Source of the DNA: Lachnospiraceae bacterium
GTDB taxonomy: Bacteria > Bacillota > Clostridia > Lachnospirales > Lachnospiraceae
Length of the DNA stretch: 64,000 nt
Assembly: GCA_019423745.1 (NCBI GenBank)
Contig: JAHZAV010000008.1
Location: 1 to 64,000 of the forward strand
Direction: 5' to 3'
A model generated the notes under the pieces. That model was not told the DNA's origin and searched no databases. It worked only from the letters and a program-made list of their open reading frames with translations. The translations under genes were made by a program, and so were the position numbers. Positions 41,129 to 49,820 of this stretch are shown here, in pieces; the stretch's first letter is position 1; each line of letters starts with the position of its first letter.

Positions 41129-41806
41129 ATGGAACAGATAAAGATTTTGGTAGTAGATGACGAGAGTCGTATGCGTAAACTTGTACGGGACTTCCTGGAA
41201 AGGGAAGGGTATAAAGTTATAGAAGCAGGCGACGGTATGGAAGCTATGGATATATTTTATGAGAATAAAGATATTTGCCTCGTTATTTTGGATGTTATGA
41301 TGCCGAAGATGGATGGATGGCAGGTATGCAGAGAAATACGGCAGTCTTCTAAAGTGCCGATTATTATGCTTACTGCACGCTCAGAAGAAAGAGATGAATT
41401 ACAGGGGTTTGACTTGGGTGTAGATGAATATATATCAAAACCTTTCAGTCCAAAGATTTTAATGGCGCGTGTGGAGGCAATTCTCAGGCGTACCTGCAGT
41501 ACAGGAGAAGAAGAGGCCTTGGAGGCAGGAGGAATCCGAGTTGATAAAACAGCTCACATTGTTACGATAGATGGGGAGAATGTTGAATTAAGCTTTAAGG
41601 AATTTGAGTTGCTTGCTTATTTTATGGAAAATCAGGGAGTGGCACTTTCAAGAGAAAAGATTTTAAACAATGTTTGGGACTATGATTATTTTGGAGACGC
41701 CAGAACCATCGATACACATGTGAAGAAACTTAGAAATAAGCTTGGAAATAAGGGGGATTATATCAAGACTGTGTGGGGTATGGGATATAAATTTGAGGTG
41801 GACTAG
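41129..41806 (+). CDS. OmpR/PhoB-family response regulator
   Basis: 225 residues from the ATG at 41129 (ribosome site GGAGGAGG). Receiver domain (1-115) with VVDDESR acidic pocket, phosphoacceptor D55 (LVILDVMMPKMDG), T/S in MLTAR and K in SKPFSP; C-terminal winged helix (130-225) with SFKEFELLAYFMENQGVALSREKIL and RTIDTHVKKLRNKLG. The stop codon touches the start codon of the sensor kinase gene, so the two are coupled. Signal unknown. Confidence 0.92.
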   Translation: MEQIKILVVDDESRMRKLVRDFLEREGYKVIEAGDGMEAMDIFYENKDICLVILDVMMPKMDGWQVCREIRQSSKVPIIMLTARSEERDELQGFDLGVDEYISKPFSPKILMARVEAILRRTCSTGEEEALEAGGIRVDKTAHIVTIDGENVELSFKEFELLAYFMENQGVALSREKILNNVWDYDYFGDARTIDTHVKKLRNKLGNKGDYIKTVWGMGYKFEVD

Positions 41807-43267
41807 ATGAAATATTCAATACGTAAACAGATGATTGGAATTTTTGTTGGTCTTATTGTCTGTATGATAATCGGACTTTTTATTATCAATGCCTTTTTTC
41901 TGCAGCCTTATTATGTTGATAACAAAAAAGAAAGTTTTGTTAAAATGTATGATGATATTGCACAGGTTATGGAGGCGGGTAATATTCAAAATGATTCTGT
42001 CAGAAATACTTTGGCCTATACGGCAGAACGATATAATTTTTCCTATATGGTATATAACTTTACTGAGCGTCAGGGATATTCCAATGCCAGGGATACAGAG
42101 AAACTTCTGCAGCAGCTGACAGGGCTGCTTTTGAACCAACCGGGAAGTCAGGTACTGGAAAAAACAGATTCTTACCAGATTATTCGTTTCAGTGACAGAG
42201 ACAGTGGCTCAGAATATCTGGCTCTTTGGGGGTCTGTCGGGAATGGCTATAATATTTTTATTCGAAGTCCGCTGGAGAGTATTCAGGAAAGTATTATGCT
42301 TTTTGACAGATTTCTTCTCTTAATAGGGACTGTTGTGATTGTAACAGGCACTTTGTTTGTGTGGTATTTTTCCAGAAGATTGACAGAACCTTTGATGGAG
42401 CTTACAGCGTTATCAGTTAGAATGGCCGATCTTGATTTTGAGGCAAAGTATACAAGTGGCGGGAATAACGAGATCGGTGTTCTGGGAGAAAATTTTAATG
42501 TAATGTCAAAGAAACTGGAGCAGGCAGTTTCTGAACTGAAAAGTGCCAATTACCGCTTGCAGCAGGATATTGAAAAAAAGGAAAAACTGGAGAAAATGAG
42601 AACAGATTTCATGGGAAATGTATCCCATGAGTTAAAAACGCCTATTGCTCTCATTCAAGGGTATGCAGAAGGGCTGCGGGAAGGGGTCAGTGACGATCCG
42701 GAGAGTATGCAATTTTACTGCGATGTTATTATAGATGAAGCGGGTAAAATGAACCAGATGGTTAAAAATCTTATGACTTTAAATCAGCTGGAATTTGGTG
42801 ATCAGGATGTTCAGTTTGAGAGGTTTGATCTGACGGAATTAATTAGAGGTGTTCTGCAGAGTATGGAAATCTTGATTCAACAAAAGAATGCGAATATACA
42901 GTTTAGAGCTGATGAGCCGGTTTGTGTATGGGCGGATGAATTTAAGGCAGAACAGGTACTTAGGAATTATGTGAATAATGCTTTGAACCATCTGGACGGA
43001 GACAGGGTAATTGACATTAAAATTCTCTGTCATGATGAGAAAGCTAAGGTAACTGTATTTAATACAGGAACTCCGATTCCGGAAGAAGATCTTCCGCATA
43101 TATGGGAAAAATTTTATAAAGTGGATAAGGCTCATACGAGAGAATATGGGGGCAATGGGATAGGACTTTCCATTGTAAAAGCAATTATGGATTCCTTCCA
43201 TCAAGAATACGGGGTCAATAATTATGACAATGGTGTAGAATTTTGGTTTGAGTTAGATAGAAAATAA
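41807..43267 (+). CDS. Sensor histidine kinase
   Basis: 486 residues. Membrane helix about 10-32, extracellular sensor domain (33-165), second helix (168-190), HAMP (190-243), HisKA with H274 (NVSHELKTPIAL), N box NYVNNALNHL and G box NGIGLSIVKAI. Partner of the response regulator directly upstream (no gap). The sensed signal cannot be told; the external domain lacks a recognisable fold by eye. Neighbouring genes (hisHF, ung) are not evident targets. Confidence 0.92.
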   Translation: MKYSIRKQMIGIFVGLIVCMIIGLFIINAFFLQPYYVDNKKESFVKMYDDIAQVMEAGNIQNDSVRNTLAYTAERYNFSYMVYNFTERQGYSNARDTEKLLQQLTGLLLNQPGSQVLEKTDSYQIIRFSDRDSGSEYLALWGSVGNGYNIFIRSPLESIQESIMLFDRFLLLIGTVVIVTGTLFVWYFSRRLTEPLMELTALSVRMADLDFEAKYTSGGNNEIGVLGENFNVMSKKLEQAVSELKSANYRLQQDIEKKEKLEKMRTDFMGNVSHELKTPIALIQGYAEGLREGVSDDPESMQFYCDVIIDEAGKMNQMVKNLMTLNQLEFGDQDVQFERFDLTELIRGVLQSMEILIQQKNANIQFRADEPVCVWADEFKAEQVLRNYVNNALNHLDGDRVIDIKILCHDEKAKVTVFNTGTPIPEEDLPHIWEKFYKVDKAHTREYGGNGIGLSIVKAIMDSFHQEYGVNNYDNGVEFWFELDRK

Positions 43268-43382
43268 CCGGTGCACATCCTGACGTGCTATGGTAAACTG
43301 TTTATAGACAGAGCTTTTGATGTCGGCGGAAAGATAGTATAAAGGTAGTATGGCCGGGAAAAAGTACAGGAAGGAAAATACA

Positions 43383-43988
43383 ATGATAGCAATAATTGAT
43401 TATGATGCAGGGAATATCAGAAGCGTGGAAAAGGCGCTGCACTTTCTTGGACAAGAGGTTATGGTTACAAGAAATCGAGAGGAGATTCTCTGTGCAGATA
43501 AGGTTATTTTGCCAGGGGTAGGCTCTTTTGGAGATGCTATGGATAAAATTAGGCAGTATGGTCTGGAAGAAGTGATTTGTGAGGTAACAGAGAAGAAGAC
43601 CCCTTTTCTTGGAATATGTCTGGGGCTGCAGTTACTTTTTGAAAGCAGTGAAGAAAGTCCGGGTGTGAAAGGTCTTGGTATACTGAAAGGGAGGATTCTG
43701 AGGATTCCGGAAACAGAAGGACTGAAAATTCCGCATATGGGCTGGAACACTCTTAAGCTTCAGGGAGAAGGAAGATTGTTTAAGGGGCTTTCACAGGAAC
43801 CTTATGTCTATTTTGTGCATTCCTATTATTTGCAGGCGGCAGATGAAGCGATCGTGACTGCAGTGACTGATTATGGCACCTGTATCCATGCATCTGTGGA
43901 AAAGGATAATGTATTTGCATGTCAGTTCCATCCAGAGAAGAGCAGCAGCACGGGACTTGCCATTTTGAAAAATTTTGTGGAGCTATAA
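43383..43988 (+). CDS. hisH: Imidazole glycerol phosphate synthase, glutaminase subunit HisH
   Basis: 201 residues from the ATG at 43383 (AGGAAGG upstream). Class I glutamine amidotransferase: IDYDAGNIRSVEKAL, oxyanion PGVGSF, nucleophile Cys in GICLGLQLLFE, and His-Glu pair in QFHPEKSS. It feeds ammonia to HisF in histidine synthesis. hisF starts 16 bases downstream. No other his gene is in the window, so the pair is detached from the main his operon. Confidence 0.92.
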   Translation: MIAIIDYDAGNIRSVEKALHFLGQEVMVTRNREEILCADKVILPGVGSFGDAMDKIRQYGLEEVICEVTEKKTPFLGICLGLQLLFESSEESPGVKGLGILKGRILRIPETEGLKIPHMGWNTLKLQGEGRLFKGLSQEPYVYFVHSYYLQAADEAIVTAVTDYGTCIHASVEKDNVFACQFHPEKSSSTGLAILKNFVEL

Positions 43989-44004
43989 AACGGAGGAAAG
44001 AAGC

Positions 44005-44766
44005 ATGCATACAAAACGAATTATTCCCTGTCTGGACGTTCATAACGGGCGGGTGGTTAAGGGTGTAAATTTTGTGGATTTAAAGGATGCCGGAGATCCG
44101 GTGGAGATAGGAAAGGCTTATGATCTGGCGGGAGCGGATGAACTTGTTTTCCTCGATATTACAGCATCCTCAGACAAGAGAGTCACGGTAGTGGATATGG
44201 TACGTAAGGTGGCGGAAACGGTGTTTATTCCTTTTACCGTGGGCGGCGGAATTCGAACGGTAGAAGATTTTCGTGCACTTCTTAGGGAAGGAGCAGATAA
44301 GATATCTATTAATTCTTCTGCAATTCAGACACCGGAACTGATTTCAGCGGCGGCGGATAAATTTGGCAGTCAATGTGTTGTTGTTGCCATTGACGCCAAA
44401 AAACGGGCGGATGGCACAGGATGGAATATTTATAAAAACGGTGGACGCATTGATGTGGGAATTGACGCAGTAGAATGGGCAGTAAAGGCAGAAAAACTGG
44501 GAGCAGGAGAGATCCTTCTTACCAGCATGGACTGTGACGGTACGAAATCAGGATATGATCTTGAGCTGACAAAAGCGATTGCCGATGCAGTGCGCGTTCC
44601 TGTAATTGCATCCGGAGGTGCCGGTACGTTGGAACATTTTAAAGAGGCGTTGACGGAAGGAGGCGCTGATGCAGCGCTTGCGGCATCTCTGTTCCATTAT
44701 AAAGAGCTGGAGATTAGGGAAGTAAAAGAATACTTGAAAAAAGAAGGGGTTTCCGTTCGCTTGTAA
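44005..44766 (+). CDS. hisF: Imidazole glycerol phosphate synthase, cyclase subunit HisF
   Basis: 253 residues from the ATG at 44005 (GGAGGAAAG upstream). TIM barrel with RIIPCLDVHNGRVVKGVNF (catalytic Asp in CLDV), FTVGGGIRTVEDF, KISINSSAIQ, VVVAIDAKK, LTSMDCDGTKSGYDLEL (second catalytic Asp) and VIASGGAGTLEHF. With HisH it makes imidazole glycerol phosphate and AICAR; AICAR can enter purine synthesis through the PurH/PurO genes found elsewhere in the window. Confidence 0.93.
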   Translation: MHTKRIIPCLDVHNGRVVKGVNFVDLKDAGDPVEIGKAYDLAGADELVFLDITASSDKRVTVVDMVRKVAETVFIPFTVGGGIRTVEDFRALLREGADKISINSSAIQTPELISAAADKFGSQCVVVAIDAKKRADGTGWNIYKNGGRIDVGIDAVEWAVKAEKLGAGEILLTSMDCDGTKSGYDLELTKAIADAVRVPVIASGGAGTLEHFKEALTEGGADAALAASLFHYKELEIREVKEYLKKEGVSVRL

Positions 44767-44799
44767 AGCGGGAAACAGACGAAAGAGAAGGAGGAAAAA

Positions 44800-45468
44800 A
44801 TGGCTGCAATATCAAACGACTGGCTGGATGCTTTAAAAGGAGAATTTGGTAAAACTTATTACAGACAATTATTTGAAACTGTAAAAAAGGAGTATGCAAC
44901 CCATCTGATATTCCCTCCATCTGATGATATTTTTAATGCATTTCATTTGACACCGCTTAAAGAAGTGAAGGCGGTTATTTTGGGGCAGGATCCTTATCAT
45001 AATGTAGGGCAGGCTCATGGACTGTGTTTTTCTGTAAAAAAAGGTGTGGACATTCCACCCTCTCTTGTAAATATTTATCAGGAGCTTCATAATGATCTTG
45101 GATGTACCATTCCCAATCATGGATGCCTTGAAAAATGGGCCAAGCAGGGTGTTTTAATGTTGAATACAGTTTTAACTGTGCGTGCCCATCGGGCAAATTC
45201 TCACAGAGGAATTGGGTGGGAACAGTTTACGGATGCAGCAATACAAGTGCTGGATAAGGAGGACAGACCTATTGTTTTTATTTTATGGGGGGCTCCGGCA
45301 CAGAAAAAAAAGGCAATGCTCCATAATCCTAAGCATTTGATTCTGGAGGCACCGCATCCCAGTCCGTTGTCGGCGTATAGAGGATTTTTTGGCAGCAGAC
45401 CCTTCAGCCAGACGAATGATTTTCTTGAAAAAAATGGAATCAACCCGATCGACTGGCAGATAGAGTAA
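44800..45468 (+). CDS. ung: Uracil-DNA glycosylase
   Basis: 222 residues. Family 1 UDG: water-activating GQDPYHN (Asp near residue 65), PPSLVNIYQEL, LLMLNTVLTV-type segment, and HPSPLSAYRGFFGSRPFS (catalytic His). It removes uracil from DNA. Ribosome site AAGGAGGA. It follows hisF by 33 bases and probably shares its transcript. Confidence 0.93.
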   Translation: MAAISNDWLDALKGEFGKTYYRQLFETVKKEYATHLIFPPSDDIFNAFHLTPLKEVKAVILGQDPYHNVGQAHGLCFSVKKGVDIPPSLVNIYQELHNDLGCTIPNHGCLEKWAKQGVLMLNTVLTVRAHRANSHRGIGWEQFTDAAIQVLDKEDRPIVFILWGAPAQKKKAMLHNPKHLILEAPHPSPLSAYRGFFGSRPFSQTNDFLEKNGINPIDWQIE

Positions 45469-45514
45469 TAGTAAAAATGCCAGAATATTCATGTCTGGCA
45501 GAACAGGGGGAAAT

Positions 45515-46945
45515 ATGGAAGTGAATAGATATGATCTGGTAATCATCGGAGCAGGTCCGGGAGGATATGTAGCAGCCAAAAAAGCAGCAGAGCTGGGAAT
45601 GAAGACAGCAGTAATAGACCGGGGACCTGCAGGAGGAACCTGTATGAATAGAGGCTGTATTCCGGCCAAGGCGCTGCTTCATGCTGCAACATTATATCGG
45701 GAAATGAGGGAGTGTGAAAAATTTGGACTTCATGCAGAGAATATCGGTTTTGATCTGCAGAAGATATTCGAATACAAAGACTGGGCTTCCGAACAGATGA
45801 GATCTGATCTGGAAAAGGATTTTGAAAGACTTGGTATAGATATGATCCATGGAAATGCCATAGTTCAAAAGGATAAAAAGGTGAAGATTACCCAGAATGG
45901 CAGTGACGCTTTTTTCCTGGAAGGGGATAAGATTCTTATTGCCGCCGGGGCGAAGGCAAAGCTGGCAGATATTCCAGGCATGGAACTTCCAGGAGTAATG
46001 ACAAGTGAAGAACTGCTTGTGAGCAAAGCACACAAATATGAAAATATGATGATTCTTGGAGGAGGAGTCATTGGGTTGGAGCTTGCTACTGTATTTCAGG
46101 CTCTTGGTACAAAAGTGACAGTAATAGAGATATCTGACAGGCTTCTTCCCAATATGGACCGGGAATTTTCCGATGCACTGGAGCAGATTCTGGTAGGGCG
46201 AGGAATTAGGATCTATAAAGAAAGTATACTTGAGAGAATAGAAAAAAGAGGAGAGCATTTGGGCTGTCGATTTGTGCATGATGGAAAGAATAAAGAAGAA
46301 GAGGTTGATGTGGTACTTGTATCAGTAGGACGTGCGCCAGCCACAGAAGGACTTTTTGAAGCAGATGTTCCAATTAAATTAGAAAACGGGAGAATTGTGG
46401 TAGATGAATTTTACCGTACGAGTATGCCGGGAATTTATGCAGTGGGCGATGTAACCGGAGGCATTCAATTGGCTCATGTAGCATCAGCTGAGGCTACGTA
46501 TGTCGTGGAGAGAATGAATGACCGCAGGCCATCGGTTATTCTTTCAATGGTTCCAGGAGGACTTTTTACACCTGTTTCAATTGTTCCAAGTTGCCTTTAT
46601 ACAGATCCTGAAATTGCGTCAGTAGGGCTGACAGAGGAAGAGGCTAAGAAAAAAGGAGTACCTGTCAGGTGTGGGAAATATGTTATGGATGAGAATGGTC
46701 AGTCTATCATTGCGGGAGGCGAAGGAGGATTTATCAAAGTGCTTTTTGCAGTGGATAGTGATGAATTGCTTGGAGCACAGATGATGTGTTCCAGAGCTAC
46801 TGATATGATTGGGGAATTGGCTACAGCTATTGCCAATGGATTAACCAGTGCACAGCTTATGTATGCGATGCGTGCACATCCGACTTTTAATGAGGCCATT
46901 TCATGTGCTGTGGAAAATAGTCAAAAAGCTGCTGTTACCTGTTAG
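45515..46945 (+). CDS. lpdA: Dihydrolipoamide dehydrogenase
   Basis: 476 residues from the ATG at 45515 (ribosome site GGGGGAA). FAD-binding GAGPGGYVAA, redox-active disulfide GGTCMNRGCIPAKALLHA (C-x4-C), NAD-binding GGGVIGLELATVF, GDVTGG and C-terminal AHPTFNEA with the catalytic His-Glu. It reoxidises lipoyl groups with NAD+. No 2-oxoacid dehydrogenase or glycine cleavage gene is adjacent, so its partner complex lies elsewhere; other roles such as detached disulfide reductase are possible. The last codons lie inside a terminator hairpin. Confidence 0.88.
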   Translation: MEVNRYDLVIIGAGPGGYVAAKKAAELGMKTAVIDRGPAGGTCMNRGCIPAKALLHAATLYREMRECEKFGLHAENIGFDLQKIFEYKDWASEQMRSDLEKDFERLGIDMIHGNAIVQKDKKVKITQNGSDAFFLEGDKILIAAGAKAKLADIPGMELPGVMTSEELLVSKAHKYENMMILGGGVIGLELATVFQALGTKVTVIEISDRLLPNMDREFSDALEQILVGRGIRIYKESILERIEKRGEHLGCRFVHDGKNKEEEVDVVLVSVGRAPATEGLFEADVPIKLENGRIVVDEFYRTSMPGIYAVGDVTGGIQLAHVASAEATYVVERMNDRRPSVILSMVPGGLFTPVSIVPSCLYTDPEIASVGLTEEEAKKKGVPVRCGKYVMDENGQSIIAGGEGGFIKVLFAVDSDELLGAQMMCSRATDMIGELATAIANGLTSAQLMYAMRAHPTFNEAISCAVENSQKAAVTC

Positions 46946-46965
46946 ACAGGTGACAGCAGTTTTTT
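46928..46965 (+). terminator. Terminator overlapping the lpdA end
   Basis: CTGCTGTTACCTGT / ACAGGTGACAGCAG (one G-U pair) with the stop codon TAG in the loop, then TTTTTT. Confidence 0.87.
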
Positions 46966-46985
46966 GCTGAAAATTAGTTTTTCTA

Positions 46986-47044
46986 TTGACAAATATCGTT
47001 GGATATGTTTATATTAAAACATGAACATATGAACAATTATTCAT
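46986..47044 (+). promoter_or_regulatory. Promoter with ArsR/SmtB-type operator for the metal ATPase gene
   Basis: TTGACA (46986-46991) with TTATAT at 17 or TATATT at 18 bases. At 47029-47044 ATGAACAATTATTCAT is an imperfect 12-2-12-like site; core TGAACA-AT-TATTCA (47030-47043). A second half-site ATGAACA lies at 47021-47027. A matching site stands before the arsR gene (49377-49390). Confidence 0.75.
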
Positions 47045-47070
47045 GTGTATAAACTGTAGGAGGGAGCCAC

Positions 47071-49293
47071 ATGTCAGAAGAAAAATTAGAGGGGCAGCAT
47101 GTACATTGTCATCATGATCATCATCACGACCATAATCACCAAACAGGGAAGATACATACAGGACATGAATTTGACAATATAGATAAAAAAATAGAGCAAA
47201 GAGTGTATATTTTGGAAGGACTTGGATGTGCCAATTGTGCGGCTAAAATGGAAAGGCAGATTTGTGCACTTCCAGAGGTGGAGATGGCTGTTATTACCTA
47301 TGCAACCAAGCAATTGAAAGTAGCGGCAAATCATCAGGATGATCTGCTTCCTAAATTACAAGAAATCTGTTCATCTATTGAGAGTGAAGTGATTGTTGTT
47401 CCTAGAGAAAAAGAAAAGGTGTTACAGAATGAGAAGAAAGGGATTTTTGCAGAACATCGAAAAGAAATTCTGGTAATTGCCATAGGAGCAGTATTGTTTG
47501 CGGCAGGAATTATCTGTGATAATTTAGGAATGCGATCTTTGTATTCTACACTAGGGTTCGTAGTAGCCTATGTGTTGCTTGGCCGGGAAATCGTATGGTC
47601 CGCGCTAAAGAACTTGACAAAAGGGCATGTGTTTGATGAAAATTTCCTGATGAGTGTAGCTACGCTGGCTGCATTTGCTATAGGAGATTTTGCGGAAGCT
47701 GTGGGAGTTATGCTGTTCTATCGTGTAGGGGAAGTGTTTGAAGATATTGCTGTTGCCAGAAGCCGTTCACAGATTATGGAAGCGGTTGATATGAGGCCAG
47801 AGGTTGTAAATAGGCTGGATGATGACAAGATTTCTGAGATTCCTGCAAGACTGGCAGAGGTAGGAGATCTTTTACTGATCCGACCAGGGGACCGTATTCC
47901 GCTGGATGGGACTGTGGTAGAGGGAATGAGCAGAATTGATACTTCTCCGGTGACAGGAGAGCCTGTTCCAGTATCTGTGTCTCCGGGATCAGCTCTTGTA
48001 TCCGGATGTGTCAACGAGCAGGGCGTTTTAAAAATGAGAGTAGAGAAAATATTGAGTGAATCTATGGTTTCAAAAATTCTTGATTCTGTAGAAAATGCTG
48101 CAGCAAGCAAACCAAAGTTGGATCGGTTTATTACAAGATTTGCAAGGGTTTATACGCCTATTGTTGTTCTGGCGGCTGTTTTGACAGCAATTATTCCATC
48201 ACTTCTTACAGGAGACTGGAATCACTGGATTTATACAGCTATTACGTTTCTTGTTATCAGTTGTCCCTGTGCTCTTGTGCTAAGTGTTCCATTGGCATTC
48301 TTCTCAGGGATTGGAGCAGGATCTAAAAGAGGAATTCTTTTTAAAGGCGGAATTTCTATTGAGGCTTTAAAGAATGTAAAAGCTGTTGTTATGGATAAAA
48401 CCGGAACCATTACAAAAGGCCAGTTTCAGGTGCAAGAAGTGGTGTCAACCGGAGGCGTTGGAACAGATAAATTGCTGGAAAAGGCAGCTGGGTGTGAGAT
48501 GAGTTCTACCCATCCTATTGGAACGAGTATTGTAGAAGCGGCAAAAGAAAAAGGGATTTTTTTCGTGCAGCCGGAAACTGTAGAAGAATTTTCAGGAAAA
48601 GGCATTCGTGCAGTGATAGATGGAGAAGAAGTGCTTTGCGGAAATCGGGCACTGATGAAAAAATATCAGGTTGATACGACAAGCATAGAAAATGAAGGAT
48701 ATGGAACAGAAGTACTACTTGCAGTAAATGGAAAGCTGGAAGGATATATTGTAATTTCAGATACTTTAAAGGAAGAGGCTGCCAGATCCATTGAGTTATT
48801 GAAAAAAGAGAACCTGACAGCTGCAATACTGACTGGAGATGCAAAAGATAGTGCAAAGGCAGTAGCGGATAAAGTGGGAATTAAAGAAGTTTATGCACAG
48901 CTTCTTCCACAGGATAAATTGGACCATTTACAGATGATGCGGCAAAAATACGGGGCGGTCATGTTTGTTGGTGATGGCATCAATGATGCACCGGTTTTGG
49001 CAGGAGCTGATGTGGGAGCTGCTATGGGAAGTGGAGCGGACGCGGCCATTGAGGCAGCAGATGTAGTATTTATGACTTCTTCCTTGGAAGCAATCCCTGA
49101 ATCTATTCGTATTGCGCGAACAACTGGAAAGATTGCAATGCAGAATGTGGTATTTGCACTGGCAATCAAAGCCGCGGTTATGCTTTTGGGATTTTTGGGA
49201 GTTGCAAATATGTGGATGGCTGTATTTGCCGACACAGGAGTGGCAATGCTTTGTGTGCTTAATTCTATTCGTGTATTGTATAAAAAATTTTAA
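47071..49293 (+). CDS. Zn/Cd/Pb-exporting P1B-2 type ATPase
   Basis: 740 residues. The N-terminus is very His-rich (residues 10-33, HCHHDHHHDHNH) and followed by one HMA domain with GLGCANC (about 51-57). About eight membrane helices, C398-P-C400 in the sixth, phosphorylation site D442-KTGT, HP motif in SSTHPIG and GDGINDAP. The last helices hold K (ALAIKAA) and D (FADTGVAM), the P1B-2 signature for Zn2+, Cd2+ and Pb2+ rather than copper. Its promoter carries an operator for the ArsR-family protein encoded downstream, so metal-induced export is likely. Ribosome site GGAGGGAG. Confidence 0.9.
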   Translation: MSEEKLEGQHVHCHHDHHHDHNHQTGKIHTGHEFDNIDKKIEQRVYILEGLGCANCAAKMERQICALPEVEMAVITYATKQLKVAANHQDDLLPKLQEICSSIESEVIVVPREKEKVLQNEKKGIFAEHRKEILVIAIGAVLFAAGIICDNLGMRSLYSTLGFVVAYVLLGREIVWSALKNLTKGHVFDENFLMSVATLAAFAIGDFAEAVGVMLFYRVGEVFEDIAVARSRSQIMEAVDMRPEVVNRLDDDKISEIPARLAEVGDLLLIRPGDRIPLDGTVVEGMSRIDTSPVTGEPVPVSVSPGSALVSGCVNEQGVLKMRVEKILSESMVSKILDSVENAAASKPKLDRFITRFARVYTPIVVLAAVLTAIIPSLLTGDWNHWIYTAITFLVISCPCALVLSVPLAFFSGIGAGSKRGILFKGGISIEALKNVKAVVMDKTGTITKGQFQVQEVVSTGGVGTDKLLEKAAGCEMSSTHPIGTSIVEAAKEKGIFFVQPETVEEFSGKGIRAVIDGEEVLCGNRALMKKYQVDTTSIENEGYGTEVLLAVNGKLEGYIVISDTLKEEAARSIELLKKENLTAAILTGDAKDSAKAVADKVGIKEVYAQLLPQDKLDHLQMMRQKYGAVMFVGDGINDAPVLAGADVGAAMGSGADAAIEAADVVFMTSSLEAIPESIRIARTTGKIAMQNVVFALAIKAAVMLLGFLGVANMWMAVFADTGVAMLCVLNSIRVLYKKF

Positions 49294-49318
49294 AAACACA
49301 TTACAAAAATATTAAGTT

Positions 49319-49361
49319 CCCCCGGATTTCAGCGAAATAGTTGAAATATCGGGGGTATTTT
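49319..49361 (+). terminator. Terminator after the metal ATPase gene
   Basis: CCCCCG-x-ATTTCA / TGAAAT-x-CGGGGG stem with small mismatches, then TATTTT. The -35 box of the arsR promoter lies in its 3' arm. Confidence 0.75.
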
Positions 49362-49390
49362 GGCATAATTAACAAATGAACCAGTATTCA
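49341..49390 (+). promoter_or_regulatory. arsR promoter with second operator
   Basis: TTGAAA (49341-49346), 17 bases, CATAAT (49364-49369). The operator TGAACC-AG-TATTCA (49377-49390) lies at the predicted start point and matches the site at 47030-47043 in 11 of 14 positions. Confidence 0.65.
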
Positions 49391-49427
49391 CATGATAGCT
49401 GTGTAAAGTCAGAAAGGACGATAAAAC

Positions 49428-49787
49428 ATGAAAAAAACAGAAGCAGAATGCTGCGACGTTGTGATGACCCACACAGGTACAGTAGAAGAAGTGAAAAAAA
49501 TGATGCCAGGGGATGGGATGATCCATGATCTGGCAGATTTTTATAAAGTATTTGGAGATGCCACAAGAATTCGAATTTTGTGTGTGCTTCTGCAGGCAGA
49601 AGTATGTGTCTGCGATCTGGCAGAGATTCTGGGAATGACTCAGTCGGCAATCTCCCATCAGCTTAGGGTGTTAAAACAAATGAAGCTGGTGAAAAACAGA
49701 AGAGAAGGAAAAACCGTTTTTTATTCACTGGCAGATGGACATATTCAGACCATTATCAGTCAGGGTATGGAGCATATCAGCGAATAA
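49428..49787 (+). CDS. CadC-like ArsR/SmtB metal-responsive repressor
   Basis: 119 residues. Winged helix with DATRIRILCVLLQAEVCVCDLAE and TQSAISHQLRVLKQMKLV. The metal box ELCVCDL of CadC is present as EVCVCDL (C60, C62) and the N-terminus has C8-C9, so a four-cysteine Cd/Pb/Zn site as in CadC is plausible. It lies between two P1B ATPase genes, and sites of the SmtB type precede both its own gene and the first ATPase gene, so it probably releases both promoters when metal binds. Confidence 0.9.
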   Translation: MKKTEAECCDVVMTHTGTVEEVKKMMPGDGMIHDLADFYKVFGDATRIRILCVLLQAEVCVCDLAEILGMTQSAISHQLRVLKQMKLVKNRREGKTVFYSLADGHIQTIISQGMEHISE

Positions 49788-49820
49788 AGCTCATATAAAT
49801 GGGATAAAGAGGACAAAAGG

